Below, piece by piece: positions 1 through 5,077 of a DNA stretch of 5,718 bases. The DNA is from Desulfuromonadales bacterium C00003068 (GTDB lineage Bacteria; Desulfobacterota; Desulfuromonadia; Desulfuromonadales; Desulfuromonadaceae): assembly GCA_001751155.1 (NCBI GenBank), contig MAXR01000004.1, forward strand, positions 1,286 through 7,003, written 5' to 3'. Below the pieces are notes generated by a model that worked only from the letters and a program-made list of their open reading frames with translations, searched no databases and was not told the DNA's origin. The first letter of the stretch is position 1. The number at the start of each line of letters is the position of its first letter. The translations under genes and the position numbers were made by a program.

Positions 1-307
1 TAATGAGCGCATCGCGTAGATCAATACACGACATGTGGGATAAAATATTGAGTGCCACCTTTGGGCCGATTCCTGAAATGGTGAGCAGCAGAATAAACAT
101 CTCCTTTTCAATCGGCGTTAGAAAGCCAAATAGCAACAGCACATCTTCACGAACATGGGTGTGAATATGCAAGGTCGCAACGCCCTCGTCAGGAAGGCTG
201 TAAAAGCTCGATAATGGAACCGCTACCTGATAACCAACACCGTTGACGTCGACAATGATCTGTTCGGTAGTTTTGCTGGCAATCTTTCCCGTGAGTAGAG
301 CAATCAT
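1..307 (-). CDS. ruvA: Holliday junction branch migration complex subunit RuvA (N-terminal 102 residues, cut by window edge)
   Basis: RuvA binds four-way DNA junctions as a tetramer and loads the RuvB helicase ring for branch migration during recombination and repair in the cytoplasm. The visible part starts MIALLTGKI and holds the N-terminal OB-fold (about residues 1-62), including the family-typical segments [10 protein letters not shown] and LFGF. The first helix-hairpin-helix follows, with [15 protein letters not shown] at residues 75-89. The start is supported by AAAGGA at 315-320, seven bases before the ATG. The ATG overlaps the ruvC stop as ATGA (304-307), so translation is probably coupled. 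The second hairpin and the RuvB-binding domain III lie outside the window; ruvB would be expected next. Nothing in the visible part looks damaged. Confidence 0.97.
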   Translation of the reverse strand, partial: MIALLTGKIASKTTEQIIVDVNGVGYQVAVPLSSFYSLPDEGVATLHIHTHVREDVLLLFGFLTPIEKEMFILLLTISGIGPKVALNILSHMSCIDLRDALI

Positions 308-834
308 TTTTGCATCCTTTTTTCCTGTTTCTTTTGGGCTGAGATCGCTTTTTCTAGGCGGTTGGTAAGATGAAAACTATTGGCGTGGCAGATGGCAACA
401 GCCAAGGCATCTGATGCATCCTCCTGAGCAATTTCAGGGAGCTTCATCAGTGCCTTAACCATCTGTTGAACTTGAGTTTTTGCCGCTTTGCCGTAGCCAA
501 CCACGGCACTTTTAACCTGTAGCGCAGTGTATTCGGAAACAGCGAGTTCAGCACCTACGCAGGCCACGATCGCAGCACCTCGCGCTTGGCCTAGCTTTAG
601 CGCCGATTGAGCATTCTTAGCCATGAACACCTGCTCAATGGCCACCACGTCGGGTTGATAACGCTCAATCACCTCAACCAATCCAGCGTGGATAATTTTT
701 AAGCGTTGTGGTAGCTCATCCTTGCTGTTGGTGTAGATCGCACCATTATCCACGTGCACCAAGCGGTTGCCATTTTTCTCAATGAGGCCGTAACCAGTAA
801 TTCGGCTGCCCGGGTCGATGCCAAGAATTCTCAT
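304..834 (-). CDS. ruvC: Crossover junction endodeoxyribonuclease RuvC
   Basis: RuvC is the dimeric, Mg-dependent endonuclease that cuts Holliday junctions after RuvAB migration. The 176-residue product has the usual length and RNase H-like fold signatures. It opens [16 protein letters not shown] and carries the four acidic catalytic positions D7, E67 (in VAIEQVF), D139 and D142 (in EDASDALA). The loop at 70-86 ([17 protein letters not shown]) is the conserved substrate-binding stretch. The C-terminus is a lysine- and glutamine-rich tail. I see no clear Shine-Dalgarno before the ATG; the start lies 9 bases after the yebC stop, so translation probably depends on re-initiation from yebC. The stop overlaps the ruvA start by four bases. 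This is the standard gammaproteobacterial yebC-ruvC-ruvA arrangement. Confidence 0.97.
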   Translation of the reverse strand: MRILGIDPGSRITGYGLIEKNGNRLVHVDNGAIYTNSKDELPQRLKIIHAGLVEVIERYQPDVVAIEQVFMAKNAQSALKLGQARGAAIVACVGAELAVSEYTALQVKSAVVGYGKAAKTQVQQMVKALMKLPEIAQEDASDALAVAICHANSFHLTNRLEKAISAQKKQEKRMQK

Positions 835-843
835 TGTGTGTGG

Positions 844-1590
844 TTAGCCCATGAGCTCAGCAAGAACCTCATCGCTGAAATCGGCATTAGTGTAAACGTT
901 TTGTACGTCATCGTTATCTTCGAGTTTTTCCATCAATTTAAGCATTTGACCCGCTTTTGTGATGTCGAGATCAACTTGGTTTTGTGGCAGCATGGTGACT
1001 TCAGCACTGGTGAACTCTAGGTTGCTTTCAGTCAACGCATCACGTACAGCGATAAAGTCGGTTGGCTCTGTGATTACTTCGTAGCTATCGCCCTCGTCCT
1101 TCACGTCTTCAGCACCATTTTCGAGAGCAATTTCGAAAATCGTATCAAAGTCAACCTCGTTGCTAAAGGAGATAACCCCTTTGCGATCAAACAGGAATGC
1201 TACCGAACCGTCAACACCGAGGCTACCATTTTGCTTGGTGAAACAATGGCGAACGTCAGCAACAGTACGAGTACGGTTGTCGGTCAAAATTTCAACCAAT
1301 ACCGCAACGCCACCGGGACCGTAGCCCTCCATGGTTCCCTCTTCGTAGTTTACGCCATCGAGATCGCCCGTACCTTTTTTGATCGCCCGCTCAATGGTGT
1401 CCTTAGGCATGTTGCCTGCTTTAGCTTTATCGACAGCAGCACGTAGCCGTGGATTCATGTCAAGGTCGCCGCCGGCAATTTTAGCAGCAACGGTAATTTC
1501 CTTAATCATTTTGGTGAAGATTTTGCCCCGTTTTGCATCCTGAGCACCTTTACGGTGTTTGATGTTCGCCCACTTACTATGTCCAGCCAT
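844..1590 (-). CDS. yebC: YebC/TACO1 family translation-associated / regulatory protein
   Basis: This 248-residue protein matches the YebC/TACO1 family in length and sequence. It starts with the signature [18 protein letters not shown], has the central [10 protein letters not shown] motif at residues 88-97 and the [12 protein letters not shown] stretch at 103-114. The family has long been annotated as a DNA-binding transcriptional regulator. Newer work on related proteins and on mitochondrial TACO1 points to a ribosome-associated role at hard-to-translate sequences such as proline runs; which role applies here cannot be read from the sequence. An in-frame upstream ATG at 1624-1626 would add 12 residues, but the strong AAGGAGG at 1598-1604 places the start at 1590, matching the family N-terminus. 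It is the first gene of the operon with ruvC and ruvA and has its own promoter at 1709-1738. Confidence 0.96.
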   Translation of the reverse strand: MAGHSKWANIKHRKGAQDAKRGKIFTKMIKEITVAAKIAGGDLDMNPRLRAAVDKAKAGNMPKDTIERAIKKGTGDLDGVNYEEGTMEGYGPGGVAVLVEILTDNRTRTVADVRHCFTKQNGSLGVDGSVAFLFDRKGVISFSNEVDFDTIFEIALENGAEDVKDEGDSYEVITEPTDFIAVRDALTESNLEFTSAEVTMLPQNQVDLDITKAGQMLKLMEKLEDNDDVQNVYTNADFSDEVLAELMG

Positions 1591-1597
1591 CTGTGTG

Positions 1598-1604
1598 CCT
1601 CCTT
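1598..1604 (-). promoter_or_regulatory. Ribosome binding site of yebC
   Basis: AAGGAGG on the minus strand, seven bases before the ATG at 1590. It decides the yebC start against a longer in-frame ATG at 1626. Confidence 0.9.
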
Positions 1605-1708
1605 GGTGAAATAAATATGAGATCAAATTGTGCGAATTGTCTGGTGATGAAGTTCTCGGTGCTGGCCATAGCGTTCGATCAGCTTTTGCCAGTACGAAAA
1701 ACCCGCGA

Positions 1709-1738
1709 ATTATAACATGAAGGCAAAACCTGCGGCAA
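1709..1738 (-). promoter_or_regulatory. Sigma-70-type promoter of yebC-ruvC-ruvA
   Basis: On the minus strand, TTGCCG (1738-1733, 4 of 6 matches to the -35 consensus) is followed after 18 bases by a perfect TATAAT (1714-1709). A TGT directly before it gives an extended -10 (TGTTATAAT). Transcription would start near 1702, leaving a leader of about 112 bases before yebC. It lies downstream of the terminator at 1821-1858, so the ruv operon appears isolated from the regulator gene upstream. Between 1739 and 1820 I see no gene or clear signal. Confidence 0.7.
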
Positions 1739-1820
1739 GGTCAATGTCGGATTGGGGGCGATGGATTGTATCGGGGCGTGTGACTCGGTGGCTTGCTGGA
1801 GAAACTTGCAGAAAATGGAT

Positions 1821-1858
1821 AAAAAAACGCCGCACGGAGGAGAGAGTCCTGTGCGGCG
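1821..1858 (-). terminator. Intrinsic terminator, minus strand
   Basis: A perfect 8-bp GC-rich stem, CGCCGCAC (1828-1835) with GTGCGGCG (1851-1858), is extended by one A-T pair and by inner pairing of GGA with TCC. On the minus strand it is followed by seven T residues (1827-1821). The plus strand has no T-run, so it works leftward only. It ends the proposed small RNA and would also stop read-through from the regulator gene at 2138-4429. Confidence 0.93.
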
Positions 1859-1927
1859 TATAAATTAGGGAGTTAATTTCTTGAAAGGGGGGTAAGAATG
1901 ATTGTCTCCCGTGTCATTATGTAGTGC
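1821..1927 (-). ncRNA. Candidate sigma-54-dependent small RNA, about 107 nt
   Basis: The RNA is predicted from its two ends: a near-consensus sigma-54 promoter (1938-1953), which sets +1 at about 1927, and a strong intrinsic terminator with seven U residues (1821-1858). No convincing protein lies between. Seen in the RNA, 5' to 3': a GGGAG (1910-1906); a run of six C flanked by pyrimidines (C at 1892-1887); an A/U-only 6-bp hairpin (1879-1862) whose loop shows CUCCC; then the terminator hairpin, whose loop region is CU-rich and ends CCUCC. Three C-rich single-stranded stretches could pair with Shine-Dalgarno sequences, and the A/U-rich segment plus U-tail would suit Hfq. It lies directly downstream of a sigma-54 activator gene and its operator-like repeats. 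Targets are unknown, and I do not recognise a named sRNA family. Alternative: a short untranslated leader or fragment without function. Confidence 0.7.
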
Positions 1928-1937
1928 TGTTATAGTT

Positions 1938-1953
1938 AGCATTGTGTGTGCCA
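1938..1953 (-). promoter_or_regulatory. Sigma-54 (-24/-12) promoter for the candidate sRNA
   Basis: The minus strand reads TGGCACACACAATGCT. Against TGGCACGNNNNTTGCW it keeps the -24 TGGCAC, the GG and GC dinucleotides at exactly the required spacing, and the final W. It differs only at the G after TGGCAC and the first T of TTGC. The invariant GC (1940-1939) places +1 near 1927. The nearest minus-strand feature downstream is the terminator about 70 bases away, not a protein gene. Confidence 0.8.
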
Positions 1954-1992
1954 ACTTTGCGGGATGGGGAATTTTGGGAACAGAAAATACCC

Positions 1993-2034
1993 TATCTATT
2001 TGAAATTACTGTTCAAAATGTGGAATAATTATTC
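1993..2034. other. AT-rich spacer with a 12-bp palindrome and a weak IHF-like site
   Basis: Between the operator pair and the sigma-54 promoter lies an AT-rich stretch. It contains the perfect palindrome GAATAATTATTC (2023-2034, about -96 to -107) and, on the minus strand at 2005-1993, TTTCAAATAGATA, a partial match to the IHF consensus WATCAANNNNTTR. IHF often bends DNA at this position in sigma-54 promoters. The match is imperfect, so this is only suggestive. Confidence 0.25.
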
Positions 2035-2074
2035 TTTATCTGTTGCGCTGCCACTCGTATTTGTTCTTACGGTG

Positions 2075-2092
2075 TGTGTCATAGTTGGCACG
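2075..2092. promoter_or_regulatory. Operator-like inverted repeat A (candidate enhancer site)
   Basis: GTGTCA-TAGT-TGGCAC (core 2076-2091) is an inverted repeat with five of six arm positions paired and a 4-base spacer. It has the same design as the near-perfect GTGCCA-TTGT-TGGCAC in front of the regulator gene (4461-4476). Its centre lies about 156 bases upstream of the predicted sRNA start, a usual place for the enhancer of a sigma-54 activator. It is not itself a -24/-12 promoter, because no GC falls at the -12 position on either strand. Confidence 0.6.
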
Positions 2093-2105
2093 CTAGCGAT
2101 CTGTG

Positions 2106-2123
2106 TGTGTCGAAAGTGGCTCA
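2106..2123. promoter_or_regulatory. Operator-like inverted repeat B (second candidate enhancer site)
   Basis: TGTGTCG-AAAG-TGGCTCA is a weaker copy of repeat A, with the same half-site order and 4-base spacer; four of seven arm positions pair. Its centre is 31 bp from that of repeat A, close to three helical turns, which puts both on the same DNA face. Both copies are preceded by a GTGTGTGTC stretch. Tandem sites with such spacing are typical of NtrC-like activators. It overlaps another hairpin (2112-2128), so its identity is less sure than that of A. Confidence 0.45.
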
Positions 2124-2128
2124 CTTTC
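2112..2128. repeat. Short perfect inverted repeat after the regulator stop codon
   Basis: GAAAGTG-GCT-CACTTTC forms a perfect 7-bp stem with a 3-base loop, starting 9 bases past the TGA of the regulator gene. No T-run follows on the minus strand, so it is not a standard terminator. It may stabilise the 3' end of the regulator mRNA, or it may only reflect overlap with operator repeat B. Confidence 0.4.
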
Positions 2129-2137
2129 CTGCGTAAA

Positions 2138-4429
2138 TCAGTCGGTGTTGGTGGTCGGCTTAAAGTTTTCCCCTTTGAGGTTGTGCCGTTCCAGCAAGCG
2201 GTACAAACTGCGCCGTGGTAATTGTGCGGCGCGAGCGGCCTCTGAAACATTGCCACCCGCATCGCACAGGTAGCTTTTAAGTAGCCCTTTTTCAACCAAG
2301 GTGATCTGTTTTTGTAACGTATGGCGAAACGATGCTTTGACGCCATTCGGTTCATCTTGATGTTTGCCAATCAGTTCGGTAAACACCACCGGCAGGTTTT
2401 CAAGGTGGATACAGTTATCCTGTGTCAATACTGCCGCTCGTTCAATAATGTTCTGTAATTCTCGGATATTTCCCGGCCAACGGTATTGACGCATGGCTTG
2501 AATCGCACGCCGATCAATACTATCGATGTTTTTATTCACCCGTTTGCTGGTGCTGCGCAAAAACTGTTCTACCAGCTCATCTAGCGAATCGAGGCGGTTA
2601 CGTAGCGGTGGCATGGTGATGGAGAACACATTGAGGCGGTAAAAAAGGTCCTCGCGAAACCAGCCCTCTTGAACACCTTGCTCAAGGTTTTTGTTGGTGG
2701 CTGCAATCAGGCGTACGTCCACCTGTTTGGTGCTGTTGCCACCGACAGGTCGAATCTCACCACTGTCGAGTACTCGTAGTAGTTCAGCCTGTAGTTTCGG
2801 TGTGATGTCGCCAATTTCGTCTAAAAAGATGGTGCCGCCATTCGCGGCCTCGAATAATCCCTTTTTGTCGGTCAGAGCGCCCGTAAATGAGCCCTTGGTG
2901 TGGCCGAACAGCTCACTCTCCATCAAGCTGTCGGTGAGGGTGGTGCAGTTGAGCGTTACCAGTGTTTTGTCGGTGCGTTGGCTCATTTTGTGGATTGCTC
3001 GTGCCGTAAGTTCCTTGCCGGTACCGCTCTCGCCACGGATTAAAACCGTCGTCGGTGTTGGGCCAACTTGGCGAATCAGGTTGAGAACCTCGGTGGTATG
3101 AACATCCTTACCGACAATGGCCAGTTCGCCAAACTCCTGTGATAACGCATGTTTGGCCAACTCATATTTTTGCGCCATAATGACGCGATCCTCTTCCAAC
3201 CTTTTGAGCGCGTAGGGCAAGCACATCTCGGTGTCGGCAAGTCCTTGATGCACGGCAATTGCGAGTTGGCGGCAGGTGTCGTAACCGCAGGCACCACAGT
3301 CCAGCTCATTTTCTTGGGCATCTTTATTGATATGCTGCAAAATTTTACGAATACTGTCACCACTTGGCAGATCTAAGCGCTTATGTTTATTACGAAAGGT
3401 GCGTGTGAAGCTGATCTCGGGGGGCTCGCTATTGTAGCTATCAGCGGTATTGTATTGAATGTCGCCATTTTTATAATGTTTGTGGATCAGCGTGCGCTTG
3501 GCAAATGTTGTCAGCCGATTATTGCGCCCTGGGCCACCAATACAGCCACCGTTGCAAAAGCGGATATCCACTAAGCGCGCGGTGATTCGCCCCGCAGCAA
3601 GGTCACGAATGATCTCCAACGAATTTTCCTCCCCTTCGGCAGAAATGAAACGCGGCTGAAAAAAACTATCCTGAATATTGAACACTTGGAATGGCCCACC
3701 TGTTACAGGGAACAGGCTGCCCTTGTCGGGCTTGAGACCATCAAACGGGGTGCCCCCTAAGCGGGTGAGATCAATGCGTTGCTGGTGAAACATTTGGCTT
3801 AACTCTTTGTAGGTTAGCACCGCATCAATCACTCCGCTAACCTGTTCGGCAGCAATCTCAAACTTGCCCGCAATACATGAACTGATATAGACCACCCGTA
3901 CCGCATCGCCATGAATTTTTTTCAGATAACGACCAATCGCCACCATCGGTGACACCGTTGGCATCAGATTTTTTAACATCTGTGGGTAGTGGCGTTCAAT
4001 CAGGTCAACAATGGTGGGGCAGTGGGTGGTGATCAGCGGTTTATCTGAAGGCTGTGACACCAGTTCATTATAGGCGGGGGCGATCATCTCCACCCCAGCG
4101 GCTCCTTCATGGACTTCGTTAAATCCCAGCCGATTGAGGCCGGTAACCAGTTGGCCGGGAGTGATATCGTGGAAAAACGCTGGGAACGAGCAGCCTAGTA
4201 CGGCAATCGTTTTGTGCGCCGCCGCAAGCAGTTGGCGTGTCTCCTCGCTACTATCTTCAACCACCTTTGCTTTTTGGGTACACACTGCAATGCACTTGCC
4301 GCAACCAATGCAGCGGGTGTGGATCACCTCTGCATAGTGCTCCTTGACTTTAATTGCCTTAACAGGGCAATTTCGCACACAAGCGTAACACTTACGGCAG
4401 CGTTCTTTTACGGTTTTGATTGGTCCCAT
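2138..4429 (-). CDS. Sigma-54-dependent activator fused to an [FeFe]-hydrogenase-like iron-sulfur sensor module
   Basis: A 763-residue cytoplasmic regulator. Domains in order: two ferredoxin-type [4Fe-4S] motifs (C11, C14, C17, C21; C40, C43, C46, C50); an [FeFe]-hydrogenase large-subunit-like domain (about 75-315) retaining the four H-cluster cysteines C137, C185, C292 and C296 (TTHCP, SSCIAGKFE, FCNGGCIGGPG); a four-cysteine Fe-S domain (C378, C381, C386, C403; CGACGYDTC); a sigma-54 AAA+ ATPase (about 433-680); and a Fis-type HTH (about 725-750). The ATPase has Walker A GESGTGKE (466-473), GSFTGA (513-518, a GAFTGA variant), Walker B with D537 and E538, arginines R592 and R598, and WPGNIREL (651-658). 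It should remodel sigma-54 polymerase in response to a redox, H2 or related signal; the signal is inference. Hydrogenase activity is doubtful: the proton-relay cysteine is H136 and the conserved lysine of the second motif is G188. An upstream in-frame ATG (4486) exists, but AAGGAG at 4438-4443 selects 4429. The gene stands alone, with operator copies before and after it. Confidence 0.93.
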   Translation of the reverse strand: MGPIKTVKERCRKCYACVRNCPVKAIKVKEHYAEVIHTRCIGCGKCIAVCTQKAKVVEDSSEETRQLLAAAHKTIAVLGCSFPAFFHDITPGQLVTGLNRLGFNEVHEGAAGVEMIAPAYNELVSQPSDKPLITTHCPTIVDLIERHYPQMLKNLMPTVSPMVAIGRYLKKIHGDAVRVVYISSCIAGKFEIAAEQVSGVIDAVLTYKELSQMFHQQRIDLTRLGGTPFDGLKPDKGSLFPVTGGPFQVFNIQDSFFQPRFISAEGEENSLEIIRDLAAGRITARLVDIRFCNGGCIGGPGRNNRLTTFAKRTLIHKHYKNGDIQYNTADSYNSEPPEISFTRTFRNKHKRLDLPSGDSIRKILQHINKDAQENELDCGACGYDTCRQLAIAVHQGLADTEMCLPYALKRLEEDRVIMAQKYELAKHALSQEFGELAIVGKDVHTTEVLNLIRQVGPTPTTVLIRGESGTGKELTARAIHKMSQRTDKTLVTLNCTTLTDSLMESELFGHTKGSFTGALTDKKGLFEAANGGTIFLDEIGDITPKLQAELLRVLDSGEIRPVGGNSTKQVDVRLIAATNKNLEQGVQEGWFREDLFYRLNVFSITMPPLRNRLDSLDELVEQFLRSTSKRVNKNIDSIDRRAIQAMRQYRWPGNIRELQNIIERAAVLTQDNCIHLENLPVVFTELIGKHQDEPNGVKASFRHTLQKQITLVEKGLLKSYLCDAGGNVSEAARAAQLPRRSLYRLLERHNLKGENFKPTTNTD

Positions 4430-4437
4430 CAGCAGTT

Positions 4438-4443
4438 CTCCTT
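4438..4443 (-). promoter_or_regulatory. Ribosome binding site of the hydrogenase-like activator
   Basis: AAGGAG on the minus strand, eight bases before the ATG at 4429. It favours this start over the upstream in-frame ATG at 4486, which would add 19 residues without domain character and would run through the operator. Confidence 0.85.
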
Positions 4444-4457
4444 CGAATGTTTTTTGC

Positions 4458-4486
4458 AGTGTGCCATTGTTGGCACAGGGTGTCAA
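4458..4486 (-). promoter_or_regulatory. Putative sigma-70-type promoter of the activator gene
   Basis: A perfect -35 TTGACA (4486-4481) is followed after 17 bases by CACACT (4463-4458), which matches only 3 of 6 positions of the -10 consensus. The weak -10 makes this tentative. The operator-like repeat at 4460-4477 fills the spacer and overlaps the -10, so a bound regulator would be expected to block polymerase. Confidence 0.45.
4460..4477. promoter_or_regulatory. Operator-like inverted repeat C upstream of the activator gene
   Basis: TGTGCCA-TTGT-TGGCACA is a perfect 7-bp inverted repeat with a 4-base spacer, centred about 40 bases before the activator ATG. It has the same half-site (TGGCAC) and spacer length as repeats A and B. 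A further direct half-site, GTGTCA, follows at 4480-4485. The position suggests autoregulation by the Fis-type HTH of the adjacent gene, more likely repression given the overlap with the putative core promoter. Another repressor could own the site. Confidence 0.65.
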
Positions 4487-4585
4487 GGGAGGAGAGGGGC
4501 GGTGGTTGGTGTTGTATTCTTGACGCTATTTACGTTTTGATTGACAAAAAGAGGGGGGGAGAAGGTGGGGCTGTTAAGAATTTCT

Positions 4586-5077
4586 TTAGCGCAATAATTT
4601 CACTTTATTCGAGTCAGCCTTAAAAAACGAGATTGATGCGTGCAATTGCTCCGGCTGTGATGAGACTGAGTTCCGCAGAAGTTGCCATCTGATCGGAGAG
4701 CTGTGCGTTTTGTTGAATCAGCTGATCCAATTGCTGAATGGCCTTATTGGCCAGATCCGCACAGACATCTTGTTCTTTCTTCGCAGCGGATATCTCCTGA
4801 ACCAATTGCGTCGTGCGTTCAATGTTTTGGACCATGTGCTGTAACATTGGTCCAGCATTTTCCGCGACCTCAACACTGGTAGATAAAGGCTCGCTTATCT
4901 CGGCCGCCGTAGATTGACTTCGTTCGGCTAATTTGCGTACTTAGCTGAAGCAACAACGGCAAAGCCCTTGCCGCGTTCCCCCGCACGAGCCGCTTCAATG
5001 GCGGCATTAAGAGCCGATAAGTTGGTCTGACGAGAGATCTCTTCGAGAATCAAGATTCTGTCAGCAATCTTTTTCAT
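4586..5077 (-). pseudogene. Decayed methyl-accepting chemotaxis protein remnant (C-terminal signalling domain)
   Basis: Three reading frames together rebuild the cytoplasmic tip and C-terminal helix of an MCP. From the ATG at 5077 the first frame gives [37 protein letters not shown] and AVVAS, then shifts near 4948-4952, where two extra bases (CT) break the expected [11 protein letters not shown] and lead to TAG. The second frame gives [17 protein letters not shown] through [26 protein letters not shown] and MATSAE. A second shift near 4660-4672 is needed to recover [15 protein letters not shown], the usual MCP C-terminus, ending in TAA at 4586. The sensor, membrane and HAMP parts are absent. 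The usual SNEQSSGI segment has become KKEQDVCAD, consistent with drift. The ATG overlaps the kinase stop (ATGA, 5077-5074), so a short peptide could still be made. Sequencing error is an alternative for either shift. Confidence 0.85.

Noticed and set aside
1577..1669. A 30-codon ORF in the yebC leader that overlaps the yebC start out of frame
   Set aside because: No ribosome binding site before its ATG and no recognisable sequence; its end only passes through the yebC RBS by chance.
1873..1917. A 14-codon ORF (MTRETIILTPLSRN) inside the candidate sRNA
   Set aside because: No Shine-Dalgarno precedes its ATG, it is very short, and it spans the C-rich part of the RNA; nothing supports translation.
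1946..2370. Open frames on both strands across the region after the activator gene
   Set aside because: They overlap the activator 3' end and the operator/promoter region, have low-complexity or shadow-like translations and no RBS.
4458..4477. The TGGCAC in repeat C read as a sigma-54 promoter of the activator gene
   Set aside because: No GC dinucleotide falls at the required -12 spacing in either direction; TGGCAC here is better explained as an operator half-site.
4431..4486. Extended activator start at 4486 (adds 19 residues)
   Set aside because: The added residues have no domain character, would require translation through the operator and putative promoter, and the strong RBS points to 4429.
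4536..4550. TTGAT-TGAC half-site as an FNR box
   Set aside because: Only the left half matches TTGAT; the right half does not resemble ATCAA.
4535..4575. Purine/pyrimidine-skewed tract (G-rich on the plus strand) as a G-quadruplex or terminator
   Set aside because: Only two clear long G-runs are present and there is no hairpin before the T-run on the minus strand, so neither call is supported.
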